In this document: one piece after another, positions 33,011-44,365 of the stretch | How the letters are laid out: each line of letters starts with the position of its first letter | How positions within the stretch are numbered: position 1 is the first letter of the stretch | From: Triatoma infestans | Taxonomy: Eukaryota > Arthropoda > Insecta > Hemiptera > Reduviidae | Assembly (NCBI GenBank): GCA_011037195.1 | Contig: JAAEAF010002678.1 | Location: 1 to 64,000, forward strand | Length of the DNA: 64,000 nucleotides | Direction: 5' to 3' | Program-made: the position numbers and the translations under genes | The notes under the pieces: model-generated | Database searches by the model: none | What the model was told of the DNA's origin: nothing | What the model saw: only the letters and a program-made list of their open reading frames with translations

Positions 33011-33511
33011 AGGATATTCAGTTCTCTAAATTGAATGGAATCATTAGGTTGGCAAACATTATCCCATACAATTATTGGAGTTGCACTACAAACAAGATAA
33101 GAGCAACAATTTCTAAATAATCGCCCAATTCCTACAGGTGTTTGATGAGCTTCTCTAACAATCGTACAAGAAGGTTGTAAAAATGGGTTTCATTTATTAT
33201 TTAGACGACAAATATGGAGTGTTGTCTACAGTTATATGGCATAATTAATCTTCAAAGATAAAACTGTTGACTACTCTAGGAATCTAATCAATCAATTTTT
33301 ATAAATCTGGCCTATAATCTGGTCTATAAATATTTTTTTATGGTTGTGATCTTTCAGCTGATCCATTTAGAACATAAATAACTTTTATTTATATAAAGCT
33401 ATTAAAACAATTTTTTATAACATAAAAAAAAGAAACATAAAAAAGATACAAAATAATAAAAAGAGGGCAAGGACATATCGTTACTGTTCTCAAATCGAAA
33501 GAAGAAAATGA

Positions 33512-33512
<1 letters not shown>
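33011..33512. other. AT-rich DNA, nothing recognised
   Basis: No repeat termini or coding motifs seen. Confidence 0.4.

Positions 33513-33594
<82 letters not shown>
33513..33594 (+). repeat. (AAT)n microsatellite
   Basis: About 27 uninterrupted AAT units. The poly-tyrosine and poly-leucine frames on the minus strand are produced by it. Confidence 0.97.
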
Positions 33595-33595
<1 letters not shown>

Positions 33596-33675
33596 GTAGA
33601 GCCGTTCCCGATAATAATATAAGTATAGCCGTTGCCGATAATAATATAAAGTAGAAGCCGTTCCCGATTATACAC
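33595..33675 (+). repeat. three degenerate ~28-bp tandem units
   Basis: GTAGAGCCGTTCCCGATAAT, GTATAGCCGTTGCCGATAAT and GTAGAAGCCGTTCCCGATTA in a row, each followed by AATATAA-type spacer. The array abuts the (AAT)n tract, suggesting that the triplet run grew from the ATAATAAT inside the unit. Confidence 0.85.
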
Positions 33676-34345
33676 ACGATATTCTGGGAGAAGAAGGACG
33701 TTCCAATCGTCGATATCCCATAGATGAGACTAGCAGACTCAGCGCGGATAAAAGATTAGAAAGTATCAATAAGTTGTACTTCAAGCTGAAACAGACTCCC
33801 AAGATCCTTACTTGCGAGTAACAACTTTCGTGGATTACTAAACAGGGCTTTAGAAGACAGACAATAAAAGGCCTTTGCTGACTTTCCTGAGAAGATCATG
33901 GGCTCCCAATCGAAGCATGATCGAGAAATGACGAGAGCAGCATTCTCGAGGAGAGTTGCGATGCTGTTCACAATGTGATGGCACAGTTTTCTTGAAGAAT
34001 GAAGAAGGAGCCTGATTCCAGAAATTGACATTCTAGAATAATCTTAAAAGAACCAATACAATAAGTACTGGTGGAAGTTGTTTCAAGGATGTTGCCCAAC
34101 ATACGAAGTCACCTATCAATTTTTTAAATTCGATTTATATATTTGGCGTATTCATTGAATTTAAATCAAGCACTACTTCCTCCACTTGTGCATGCAGTCC
34201 ATTGGAGGATGACTCATAAAAGCTATCACTCATATAGACTTCATTATAAAATATCATATAACTCATATCTTGTCATTATAAAATGAATATTTATACAAAA
34301 TAAATATTTGTAAAGCTATAAAAATTGTAAGTGTTAATCGTTTTA
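33676..34345. other. single-copy segment with old coding-like look
   Basis: About 33690-34035 has balanced composition. The plus strand reads LSADKRLESINKLYFKLKQT before stops, the minus strand an unbroken 91 codons from ATG 34031. Neither matches a family I know. It may be an old transposon piece. Confidence 0.3.
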
Positions 34346-34354
34346 CAATATTCT

Positions 34355-34570
34355 TCTAATTTTAGTGGAATTATGGTGATCGTGTCAAATTTACTATGTT
34401 GAGTTTTCACCGGAAATATATGTTTTGAGGTATGCCGAGTGTGGAGGGGAAGTTTGTAGCGAACTGTCTCTGTAGGTTTGGGTGTACAAAATGTTTCAAA
34501 CACGAAACAACTCAAAATTAAATATTCCGTTTCGACGTATATTGGAGGAATAAACGTTTTGTTACCATAA
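34355..34570 (+). repeat. HINE-like 5' fragment
   Basis: GTGATCGTGTCAAATTTACTATG, TTTTCACCGGAAATATATG and GAGGTATGCCGAGTG. It stops after the AAATATTCCGTTTCG block. Confidence 0.7.
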
Positions 34571-34699
34571 CAACATACATGTTCCATTGGTGGAGTGGAC
34601 ATAATATAGGTTGCTCCTCAGCAAATAAGCAGGTAGTGGATGTTGAGAATAAAAACGGTTTAGAATCAAGACTTGTATGAACAATTGATGAAGTCTAAG

Positions 34700-34905
34700 G
34701 AAATGATGTCCCAAGAATCTTTTAAAGATCAATTTTTTTCCAAATATAGAACTGATAGGTTTATATTTACAGTTATCATTCCAAATGTAAAGAAAATATT
34801 GGAGGCCATTTTCTAGAAAACTCAAAAAGAAACGTATTCTGTAAAGTCACACTTCCATGGTGACCGATTGGCAAACTTAGAATCTCGCAATACTTTTAAT
34901 ATAAT
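34700..34905 (-). repeat. HINE-like body fragment
   Basis: Minus-strand module with GGAAGTGTGACTTTACAG and CCAATATTTTCTTTACATTTGG. It joins a plus-strand copy at about 34906. Confidence 0.6.
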
Positions 34906-34907
34906 CC

Positions 34908-35480
34908 AGATGAAGTAACGGTGATTTCATCAAAACTTGGCTGATTTTTTTTCTTTTCAGGTTTTTTTTTTTTGCAATTTTCTCTAAAATAGCTCCAAAG
35001 ATTTTCTTCAAATTCCGTATACTATCTACATGAATAAATATCTATAACTTTGGGAGGTTCTGGGGGGAACCGTCCTACTTTCCTCTAAACTACCACTTCA
35101 GATAATATATGTGGTTTTTCCACCTGTTGTTGTTTTTGAATCTTTTTCGAAAACGATGACAACGATTTTCTATAAACTTGGATGCTGCATAGATGGTAAC
35201 CATGGCACTTTTATTTGAATCATTATTCCGAAAAAAAAAAATTTTTAGGCCTTTGTGAAGCATCTCAGGATGTTAACATTCAATATTACTGACCCTCTGT
35301 GCAATGTAATCATTCTCTACCTGCCTCTGTTGGTAGATTAGCACCCCCCCCCCCCTGTATACTTATGTCAGGATATGTGAGCAAAATTTGAAATTGAATG
35401 AAAATTTATCATATATATTCTAACTAGTGTGTTAAGAGAAGTAAGAGGAAGTGTTGTGTGAGTGTTTCACATGCCACACC
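34908..35480 (+). repeat. HINE-like copy, body and 3' end
   Basis: Modules from TTTTTCTTTTCAGG to the 3' end AAGAGGAAGTGTTGTGTGAGTG. The stretch 35140-35335 is nearly identical, inverted, to the fragment inside the Tc1 element at 36.87-37.03 kb. Confidence 0.7.
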
Positions 35481-35545
35481 AAGACTATCAATAGAAAGTG
35501 TTCTGTGAGTGTTTCACATGACAGACCAAGAATAACAATAGAAAG
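35448..35545 (+). repeat. tandem duplication of the HINE 3' hairpin end
   Basis: Two adjacent units of roughly 46 bp: GAAGTGTTGTGTGAGTGTTT...CACACCAAGACTATCAATA and GAAAGTGTTCTGTGAGTGTTT...CAGACCAAGAATAACAATA. The terminal hairpin and the flank beyond it are both repeated. Confidence 0.75.
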
Positions 35546-36000
35546 CGGACGAAATATTTTTTTTGGAAATAAAAGAATGTCGCAACACAGCGGCACAATG
35601 AAAGGCAAACTAACAGACATTTGTTGTTATAGCCCTGTGTTATGTCCTTCAACATTCAAATTACGGTAAAGAAGGCCGAGAGTGCAATACACACTCCCGC
35701 TACCGCTCAAAAAAAAACATATGGCTGATAAATACTTAAAAAAAAAATATATATAGAGGTGTATATGGGATGACGTAATGGTTATGTTTGAAGTGTGTGG
35801 GCCGCACTTGTTTATTGTTATAATTATATACTGAGGCTAAATTTAGTTAACAAGTCATTAGCATTTTGCAAAATGAAATGAGCCTTAATTACCAGCATTT
35901 TATAGTTCATTTAGAGGTGGTTTTGTATTTTATTTTAACTAATAAATTACACGACAACAGTGTGTAACATGATTATTTTTGTTGTTTTTTTTTTCTAAGA
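35546..36000. other. AT-rich DNA, nothing recognised
   Basis: No coding or repeat landmarks beyond A/T runs. Confidence 0.4.
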
Positions 36001-36535
36001 AATCTTGTGTGAAGCATTCACACGACTTTCACATACTTTATATTAAATAGTATTAATATTAATAAAACAATTTAATTAACAAATTTTTATTTAAAATTGC
36101 AGACGTTAACAATTATTTGTTGGGACTGGCCATATAGAGAAAAGGAGATGTTTAGGGGTTATATTTGTATACCTGAGCGGATACTTGTTTGGAGCGCCCT
36201 CTGTCAAAACCAACAAAGCTTGGGCAATTGTAAATTTAAACTAACAGAAACATAAAACCATTCTAAAAATTAATGTTTTGGGCAAAATGTTTCAAATTGA
36301 ATGTGATACTTCTTTTTTATTTATCCCCAATGAATATTCAAAGTTTATAGGAAATCATTATGCCCTGGCTATGGCTCCACCAGCTGATCCCCCCCCCAAA
36401 ATCATTATGGTCGTTTTTGTAGAAAATTCGAACAAAAACTCAAAAACATTTTCTATAAAGTCGCACTTCCCAGTTGGCCAATTTTCTTCAAATGTGTAAT
36501 TCTAGCAAGGAATATTAATATCATACACTTCTAAT
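36001..36535 (-). repeat. HINE-like copy, 3' part
   Basis: Minus-strand 3' end GTATGTGAAAGTCGTGTGAATG with a hairpin relic at 36003-36030, then a module with GGGAAGTGCGACTTTATAG near 36465. Confidence 0.7.
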
Positions 36536-36542
36536 ACACCCA

Positions 36543-37915
36543 CCGGCAAAAAATTGCGGCCACCTGAAAAGTACATTCAATAAATAATATAGCATAGTCT
36601 GGTCTGTTTTCACCAGTTATTTTGTTTTGGCAATTAATGGTTAACATTTTTAGAGTAAATTGGGCTTTGTACATTACACTCGTCGTATTAAACAAATTAA
36701 ATAATACAAATAAATGTTTACTAGTTCGTGTTCATTTATTATCAATTTGTTTATTTTCATTCAGTTCGAATTGATTTTTATTTGCTTTAACTTCGCTTTT
36801 AACTTGACCCTTAACTAAAAAAATTACAATTTCGAAATGCCCCTTAGTGATGAGGATGTCGCACATCCAACAGAGGCAGGTAGAGAATGATTACATTGCA
36901 CAGAGTGCCAGTAAATCATAATAAAAGTGATAAAAGTGAATAAAATCAAATAAAAGTGCCATGGTTACCATCTGTGCAGCATCCAAGTTTATAGAAAATC
37001 GTTGTCATCGTTTTCGAAAATAAATCAATAACAACATGCAGATATGTAGCCATTGCTGTTGGTGTTCCCTACCAAACTCTGCGAGATCCAGTGCAGCGTT
37101 ACAGAGAAACATGCTCATACTTAATAAGGCCAGACTAGGGCATCCAAGGGCCATACAACTGCGGGACGACCATTTTTTGACACTGACAGTTTTACGAAAT
37201 TGTCATCTGATAGCTGTTGAAGTAGTTCATTGCCTCCAAGAAGTCCGAGATGTTAAATTTCCGAGACACCAGCTTGAAGGAGATGGAATGAGCAAGGTTT
37301 GATAGCTTTGCCAGATCAAATCAGGGAGCACCGAATTTCTCGCCTTGAGTTTGCTCGGCAATACATCAATTGGCCAATCGTGCAGAGGGCAAGTGTATTG
37401 TTTACTTGACGAGTCCCAATTTGCCTTAAGGGTTCCAGACAGCGGTGAATAAGTATGGAGGAGAAGAGGCGAGGGATTTGCACAATGCAATTAGGCCTTT
37501 CGATACGAGGCTCTCTGCTGTTAACAGTTTACGGAGTTAGTGACGTACGGAGTAAAAGACGTTCGAGAAGGTTCCATGACTGGTACTCGGTGTTTGGCGG
37601 ATACATGTGTATCCCTATCATGCCTGAGATATGTGAGGAGTTTGTGCTAATGCACGATAACGCTCGTCCACATACAGCAGGCCTTTTATAATACTGACTT
37701 CCTAAACTGGCCTGCCCGTTCCCTGACTTAAATCTCATAGATCATCTGTGGGATATGCTTGGAAGACGGATAAGAGATCGGAGTGTCCTTCTTGGGACGC
37801 TTCAGGAGCTAGAAAGGACACTTCAAGGCGAATGTACTCTAATCTCACAAAACGAAATTTCCCACTTGATTCAGAGCATGCCTAGAAGCTATGTTAAAGG
37901 CAAGAGGAGGTAATC
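36543..37915 (+). pseudogene. Tc1-like transposase (DD34E/D family), broken
   Basis: Cut-and-paste transposase of the Tc1/mariner superfamily, recognised in fragments. MPLSDEDVAH starts at 36837. After a 165-bp intruder comes the helix-turn-helix part RYVAIAVGVPYQTL...VQRYRETCSYLIRP (about 37043-37130), then GHPRAIQLRDDHFLTLTVLR. The catalytic core follows: LLDESQFA (first Asp, about 37400), LMHDNARPHTA (second Asp, 37640-37680) and PDLNLIDHLWDMLGRRIR (third catalytic site, here Asp where Glu is usual, about 37715-37775). It ends ...SHLIQSMPRSYVKGKRR and stops. At least four frameshifts or stops. CACCGGCAAAAAATTGCGG at about 36541 may be a left terminal repeat. No matching right end is visible. 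Confidence 0.8.
36866..37030 (-). repeat. HINE-like fragment inside the Tc1 transposase
   Basis: Splits the transposase between its first ten residues and its DNA-binding domain. It reads as the reverse complement of 35140-35335 with an internal ~70-bp gap (ACCAACAGAGGCAGG, GCCATGGTTACCATCTGTGC, CGTTGTCATCGTTTTCG). Confidence 0.75.
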
Positions 37916-37971
37916 CTCCGTATTAGCACCAATCGTTGTCGACAACCACCCTAAAATATAACTTACAAATT

Positions 37972-38988
37972 AAAAAATCTATAGTGACACACCTCACATT
38001 ACAAAAGAAACTTTCTCTTAACTCCTGTTCTCAAAAATTATAATTGACAAATGTTTATATCTGTTGAAATACCAAATATAACGAAATTCGTCGAAAAAAC
38101 TGAAAAGACATGTTCATATAACCCGCACAATTTTCTTCAAAACTTGTATTTTTGGCCATCTATTTATTTCTAATTATTTTTGTTTTGGATATAGATTGTT
38201 ATACATCCAACTATGATTATAAACCACTTTACGGGAAGCTGCATACCCATCCCCCCTACAACGTCCCTTACAGAAATTTTTCCAGAAAATTTCTATAAAT
38301 AAAAGATTTAGATCTTTGCAATGTTTTATATTGTACATCAACAGTTTTGTTCAAGAAAATCGCCGAAAAAGTGAATAAATCATTTAGTAAAGTGGTAAAG
38401 TAAACGCACTTCCGGTTATCCGATTTTTTCAAACTCAGAATTTCAACAACATATTTAATTATAATTAACATTATTTAGATGGCAGAATTGTCTAATAAAC
38501 TGAAATAGCACTTTAGATGGAAACCTAACCCCCCCACCCCCGCCCCCCAGAAAGTGCTCTTAAATAGGAATTTTCCTGGAGAAATGTTTCCAAAGAAAGT
38601 CAATGTTTAGCTCTTTGTATGTGTAGTTGATATATAAAGTTTAAAGAAAATCGTCGGAGCCATTTTTGATAAAATCGCAAAAACGTAAAAAAACAACTAG
38701 TAAAGTGGTACTTCCGATTGAGGAATATTGACACATAACGCACCGTCAGATCCCATGGTGATACCTAAACGTAATATCAAGTTTGAACTTTCTACGATTT
38801 TTCGTTTTTGAGCTATGCTGTTCACATACATACACACAGACACACGCACACACACACAGACCATTTGCTAAAAACCACGTTTTTGGACTCAGGGGACCTC
38901 AAAACGGATATTTCCGGTGAAACCAGTATCGAAAATTTGACACGATTCAATACTTCCTCTTGACTAGCAGTAATAGAAAGTAAAAAAA
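37972..38988 (-). repeat. HINE-like copy, full length
   Basis: Minus strand: T-run, TACTTTCTATTACTGCTAGTCAAGAGGAAGTATTG at 38985, (TG) tract (38835-38860), GGTATCACCATGGGATC, two modules with CCGGAAGT boxes (near 38725 and 38412), 3' AGGAGTTAAGAGAAAGT at about 38020. Close in order and length to the 29.7-30.7 kb copy on the other strand. Confidence 0.85.
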
Positions 38989-39169
38989 AAAAAACAATTA
39001 AGAAAAAGTAAAATTTTCCAGATTCACTTTTTTTTTTAATTAATTAATTTCAATTTCCTATTTGTTTTATTTTGAACTCATTTAAACTATTAACATTATG
39101 AACGATAAAAATTATTAAAAAATTGAAAACTACATAGAAATAGTAAATTTTTTAAATGACCGGAATTTT

Positions 39170-39752
39170 TTGCTGATATGTGTAATTGTATTGAAGTGGT
39201 ACTTTAGAGCAAAGCTAAACGCTACTGCTCCCCCACCACACAAAAATCAATCAGTCAAATTTCTTGGGAAAATGTTTCAAATACAAGTGATGGATATTTC
39301 ACTTCAGTACAATACATGGTTCCACCATCTACATAATATTAATATAAATTAGAAGCATAAGGAAAGTAGGTTAACTGGAATGTGAATTTACAGAGTAGGT
39401 TTTTAAGAAAGTAGGTTATGTGGAATTTTCTAGGAAAAGCGACTATAAGATTTCCTTTAAATTTGGTGAGCGAACCCCACAGATAGAAACCTATCAATTT
39501 TATTTGAAACAGTTTCGCATGAAAAATTATTTTGGTGCAGCATTGGTGGCATTAAATGTTGTTATGTAAGTTGGTTCAGTATTTTTGGTGCGCTCTACTG
39601 GTCCAGAATATATTCATCACTTCTCCCACCTCCTCTCTGTATTAATGAGAACAAATACGTGAAATTTGATTTTTTTTTAAATTTGCCATTTTATATATGA
39701 ATGTATTAAAAAGAGTAAGAGAAAGTTTGTGAGTGTTTCATACTCCATTTAT
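39170..39752 (+). repeat. HINE-like copy, body and 3' end
   Basis: Starts at a late module (ATTGTATTGAAGTGGTACTTTAGAGC). Ends GAGTAAGAGAAAGTTTGTGAGTGTTTCATAC, with the hairpin shortened. Confidence 0.7.
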
Positions 39753-39759
39753 ATATATA

Positions 39760-40780
39760 TATTCAGGATAACTCAAATCAGCAGTAAGAGAAAGTAAAAA
39801 TTCAAAGAGATCAAACAAAAAATGAACCTAAGGAAGCATTTGCTCCATTAAATGCTGCTTCAAATCGTATTTATGGAAAGGATGGGGAGTTTCGATACAT
39901 AAAAAGATCTGCAGAACGTGAATGGAGAGCAACGAAGCTGATGACAATGTAGACTAGATAGACGACGTATTGACAATGTTATCTCTGTGGGCAGCACCAG
40001 GGGGGAAATTATCAAAAACAGTAACGTCTCTCTCGCACTACCTCTCTCCACAGCTAGTAAATCTTAGGGACCGATTTAAAAGAAAAAGGGACAACAATAT
40101 AAATATGAGTTCCCCAATTTTTCTCCTTTTTTCTTAGTGAAAGACGCAATTCTACTGCAAGGCACCGGAACATTATTAGATTCTGCTCCTTGTTCTGAGA
40201 GTGACAGCCAATCGTTTGCGACCTCGCCAACATACTAAACCAATCTGTCAACAGAAGCTGGAACACACAGGTCTGCAATGAGGATGGGAAAGCTTGTAGT
40301 TTTGCGTCAATAAGTAAAATAAAAATGAAGAGAAATTTTACTTTTTTAATTAAATAGATAATGGTCTATTAAAATTAATGGACTATATCTGATATTTAAT
40401 TAATCTTATATAAATTTTAATCACCAAACATAAATGATGCAATAAATGTCTAGTTATTTTCCTAAATTAACACATTTTCTTCTTCTTTTTTTTAATGTAA
40501 AAGAAAAGTAATTGTATTAATTTGGAATATTTTTAATTTGTCATTTATATTTATTTATTTGCCACTGAGTGTTATACTATTAACAAACAGACAAGACTCT
40601 TGTCAGAAATCTATTTACAATATACCAGATCGGCAATATGGCGTGATCAGAACAGAGAGTTCAATACTGTTTTATACTTCACTATAAACACGTTACTTTT
40701 ATAAATTTAACTTACTTTGTTATATTACTTAGTTATTTTCAACCTTCCTCTCTTTATTAAAACACTCACTGAAACTCTAG
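39760..40780. other. single-copy DNA without recognised gene
   Basis: About 39790-40290 has moderate GC and three unrelated frames of 60-75 codons. None shows a domain or splice signals. 40300-40600 is AT-rich. Confidence 0.35.
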
Positions 40781-40794
40781 TTTTCAATTTTATT

Positions 40795-42096
40795 ATTATT
40801 TTTTTATCTTTATTCATGCTACAATCAGCGCGATAACGCTGTAAGTAACAATTATACAAAGAACATATATCCAAAATGAGTGGAGAAGCTAACCAAAGGT
40901 ACCACTCCAAAACTACACAAAATCACTATTGATTCTCTTCACTTGAGAGGAGATCATCAGGCCATAGGCTTTTAAGAAGTCTAGGAGGGTTATTAGGAAG
41001 TATTCGGGAAGACAGGTGTTGAACTAAAGGATTTGTGTGAGTCTGTAGGTTAATATGGAATTGCCTGTAATGGGTTTGGGCGACTTGAGCAATGAACGGT
41101 ATATTAAAGTCAGTGTGTATGGTTCGGTTGGAGACGTAAAAAGAAGCGTCTACATGTTATGGAGGATTCTCGATGGTAGGGATTGGAGTCTTTGGAGATC
41201 TGAGCGTTTGGTTGAACCCCAAAGTTCTATCCCATACACCCAGGTTGGCTTTAAAATAGATATATAAATTAGTCTTTTGTTGTCTAGGGAAAGTTTAGAT
41301 CTGTTGTCCAGTAGTCTTTTAAGTTGACGAAAGCGTCTGTTTAGTTCTATTCTTTTAAGTCGTATATCAGAATTCCAGGTAAGTCTTCGGTCTAATAAAG
41401 CCCAAGATAGCGAGCTACGTTGACTACTGGTAAGGGAATTAAGTTGTAGTAGACTGGGGGAACAGGAATGCGACGTAGAGTGAATGTAATGTTTTGGGTC
41501 TTTCATTAAGTTTAATGACCCATTTTTTAAACCAATTTTCTAGTGAGGAGAGGTGAGTTTGCAGATTTCTATGGGCTGTTACGGGATCATTATTGGTAGA
41601 CAGGATAGCAGTATCATCTGCATCAGGATGGTATCAGGATGTTTAGAGGTTGGGATGTCTGCAGTGTGTAGTGAGTAAAGGATAGGACCTAGAATGCTGC
41701 CTTGCGGCACTCCAGCTTCGGTATGATATAAAGGAGAGAAGGATGATCTGATTTGTTCTTGAAAATAGCTATCGGGTATGATTTTAGGATAAGATAATAG
41801 ATGCCCTTAAGTTTCCAGAGCATCCCGGGGTGCCATACTCGATCGAAGGCCTGCTTCACATCGTGGAAAGCTCCCGAACAGCGCTCCTTCTGCTCAAGGG
41901 AGGATGCAATGGTGTCTACAACGCGGTGAGTTTGTTGTATGGTAGAATGGCGGCGTCTAAATCCAACCTGCTAGTCTGGGATAACATTGGAAACTTCAAG
42001 GATTGGTAGGATATGTTTAAGGATGAGTTTTTCAAGTATTCTGGCCAGGGCAGAGAGTAAGCTAATGGGACGGTAGGGTGTTGAGGTTTTTTGGGC
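40795..42096 (-). pseudogene. jockey-clade LINE, 5'-truncated, reverse transcriptase
   Basis: Minus strand from 42096: PYRPISLLSALARILEKLIL (RT motif near the fingers), FRRRHSTIQQTHRVVDTI, AFHDVKQAFDRVWHPGML (catalytic Asp), AGVPQGSILGPILYSLHTAD, then DADDTAILSTNNDP in a shifted frame (the YADD box; first residue not Y), LENWFKKWVIKLN, LDRRLTWNSDIRLKRIELN (RYLG just before, in another frame), LSLDNKRLIYISILKPTWVY and GIELWGSTKRSDLQRLQSL. The 3'-UTR has AATAAA and an A-rich end. A likely imperfect target repeat is TTTTCAATTTTATT (40781-40794) against TTTTCATTTTATT (42097-42109). Full jockey elements also encode gag and endonuclease, absent here. Dead through stops and frameshifts, but the least decayed LINE in the window. 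Confidence 0.85.
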
Positions 42097-42254
42097 TTTT
42101 CATTTTATTCACCATATTTTACCAGTGTAAATCTGTTTACTAGTATTATAGTCATCTCTTATTCTTTACGCAATCATAAACGTCCTTGTATTTTTTTTGC
42201 ATTCTATTCTTAGGTCTCCTGGTAGCACTTTAACGAAATAATAATTAGTGTGAA

Positions 42255-42395
42255 CATTCTGCAAAACCAATTAGTAAAATCCACTTTTTTGGACTCAGGT
42301 GACGTAAAAATGGACATTTCCGGTGAAAACTCAATATCGAAAATTTGACAAGATTACAATACTCTTCTTCATACTAACAGTAATAGAAAGTAATA
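42255..42395 (-). repeat. HINE-like 5' fragment
   Basis: Minus strand: TTACTTTCTATTACTGTTAGTATG, ATATTGAGTTTTCACCGGAAAT and CACCTGAGTCCAAAAAAGTGG. Confidence 0.75.
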
Positions 42396-42790
42396 AAAAA
42401 ATGAAACTGTATGAAAGATCAAATTTACTATTCAGTTTATCGGAAGAGGCGGTCCCACAAGAATGTATCGGAATTAATGAAATTAAAGTTATTTACTGTA
42501 AAACTAGGGATACTGTGTTGAAATAAACAAAACATCAGATGTAGTACACATGGAGTGCCGAGAGAGTCGCTATAAAACATCTGTAGATCAGCTGTTACAC
42601 TTACTACTTCAGTCTATATACTGACAAGTACAAGTTGCCTACTTTTTTTTAAACAGTTTATTTAATATTCCATTCAGAGCTGCACAGAACGAATGTGTTT
42701 CAAGTCCAAGAGAATTTAAAATGCACGCATTTCTTAGATTATTATTCCAATTCCAATACTTAAATTAATAATGTGAAGTACCAACAGAGG
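42396..42790. other. AT-rich DNA, nothing recognised
   Basis: No coding or repeat landmarks. Confidence 0.4.
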
Positions 42791-42792
42791 AC

Positions 42793-43372
42793 TCTGGTGT
42801 GAAACATTCACACGACTTTCTCTTACGCCTCTCAGTACAAGTATATAAAATGATAAACTCTCTATCAATTTCGAATTTTGCTCATGTGTTGTAACAGGTA
42901 GTAAGGAGACATGTGCCAACCTACCAACCAACCCAGATAGCGAATGATTTCATTGTTGTAGTGAGTGCCAATAATACTGAACAAACACAAGTGAAGTTTA
43001 ACGTCACAATTTCCTCGGAACTACCTAAAAACAATTTATTCAGAAAAATGTTACAAATGAAAGTGATTGGTTTATAGTTAGTATTACAAGCTTAAAGAGA
43101 AATCGTTATAACTGTTTTCGGAAAAAAAAGAGAAAAAACTGGAAAAACTATCAAAATAATGTGGCACTTCCGGTTGATGATTTTGCATGGTAGCTAAACA
43201 GTTTGAGCTGCTTGCGATTTTTCATTTTCGAGATATTCCATTAAAATAGACAGACCATTCGCTATAAAAAAACATTTATTCCGGACAAGACATCTATTTC
43301 CGGTGAAAACTTGAAAATTATGACACGTTCACAATATGTCCTCTTACTGTGGAGTAAGTGAAAATAAAAATG
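42793..43372 (-). repeat. HINE-like copy with both termini, one module
   Basis: 580 bp. 5' end TTTTCACTTACTCCACAGTAAGAGGAC at 43370, TTTTCACCGGAAAT, a CCGGAAGTGCCAC module, 3' GCGTAAGAGAAAGTCGTGTGAATG plus hairpin at 42797-42832. Only one of the usual two modules remains. Confidence 0.8.
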
Positions 43373-43463
43373 TCAACATTTTAGACAATTTTATTATAAT
43401 ATAACCGATTTATACTTTGACTAACAATGTAATATGAAAAACAATATTAAAATTACATCTATA

Positions 43464-43740
43464 AATATGAGGCGGCTGTTGGTGTAGTGGTTATGAGTAT
43501 GGACTTGTAAGTAGGAAGTCCCCAGTTCGAGTTCCGCGGTATAACTGATAAATTTTATATTCTTTTTTAAAAAGAAAAACTATATTATATTCTTAACTAC
43601 ATTATATTCTTTTTAAAAAAGAAGTAAAGTAGGTGCTTTCCGCCCCCGTCCACGACAATCTATAAAACTATCTAATTTGGTAGTTTGGATGTTAGGTCCG
43701 CCTGAAATTAAAGGCATTATTTTACTTTTTTTTTTAATCT
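43464..43740 (+). mobile_element. second tRNA-derived SINE, different family
   Basis: GGTGTAGTGGTTATGAGTATGG (A box), CTTGTAA (anticodon loop TGT, tRNA-Thr-like) and CCAGTTCGAGTTCC (B box) at about 43474-43542. The arms pair poorly, so it is not a functional tRNA. An AT-rich body follows, with repeated TATATTCTT and TTTTTAAAAA, and a GC-richer end around 43635-43700. No clear target duplication found. Confidence 0.55.
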
Positions 43741-43744
43741 AAAA

Positions 43745-44365
43745 ATATTAATTTTTAACCTTTTAAGTTCAATTTAACTTTAATGAAACTTCATTAACGA
43801 TTGTTAATGTTTATATTTTTATTTTATTTGATTACAATACAAGTGTTACTTACTGCCAGACATCAATAACAATTGAAATTTTTTCAAAAGCCCCTCACCC
43901 CACCCTTTGTATGCACTGCACAAACAAACCTTCCTTACTGCCCCTCCTCCTGGCTGGTTGGAGTAGCCGTCACCATGGCAGCCAAACAGAGACAGACACA
44001 TACACACACTCACAGCTGATATTATAATCTAATTATACTATCTTTTTAACATAAGTGGGTCCGGCTTGGATGTCTTGTTTTTTATTTATTTATTTACTCT
44101 TTATTATTTCTCGGATATTTCACTTTTGAACGTCCTTTACTAAAATGCTTGTTGATAACCTTAAAAAGCAATTTTTTTTTTTAATTTCTCTTATCAAATC
44201 TTCTTTTTTATATTTTGTTAAATGATATCATGTTTCCGTTATAATATTTATTTTATTTAAATATAAGAAAAGAAAAAAATAAATAAATAGAAAAACAATT
44301 TATAAATAAAAACTGAATTCAGTCTTCTTTTTTTTTTTAATTTGGTTTTTAGTATGCATTTAATG
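43745..44365. other. AT-rich DNA with a small GC-rich island
   Basis: 43860-44010 is GC-rich around a CCATGG palindrome and has short start-like frames on both strands (see rejected items). The rest is A/T runs. Confidence 0.35.

Noticed and set aside
33402..33677. Poly-Tyr/poly-Leu frames
   Set aside because: Direct product of the (AAT)n microsatellite on the other strand.
41055..41267. 70-codon plus-strand frame (MELPVMGLGD...)
   Set aside because: Antisense of the jockey reverse transcriptase.
43464..43542. Functional tRNA-Thr gene
   Set aside because: Anticodon and acceptor stems do not pair properly. Better explained as a SINE head.
43939..43976. Short start-codon exon on the minus strand (MVTATPTSQEEG, then GTAAGG)
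   Set aside because: Only 12 codons. The CCATGG palindrome gives an equally good start context on the plus strand (14 codons then stop). No way to choose.
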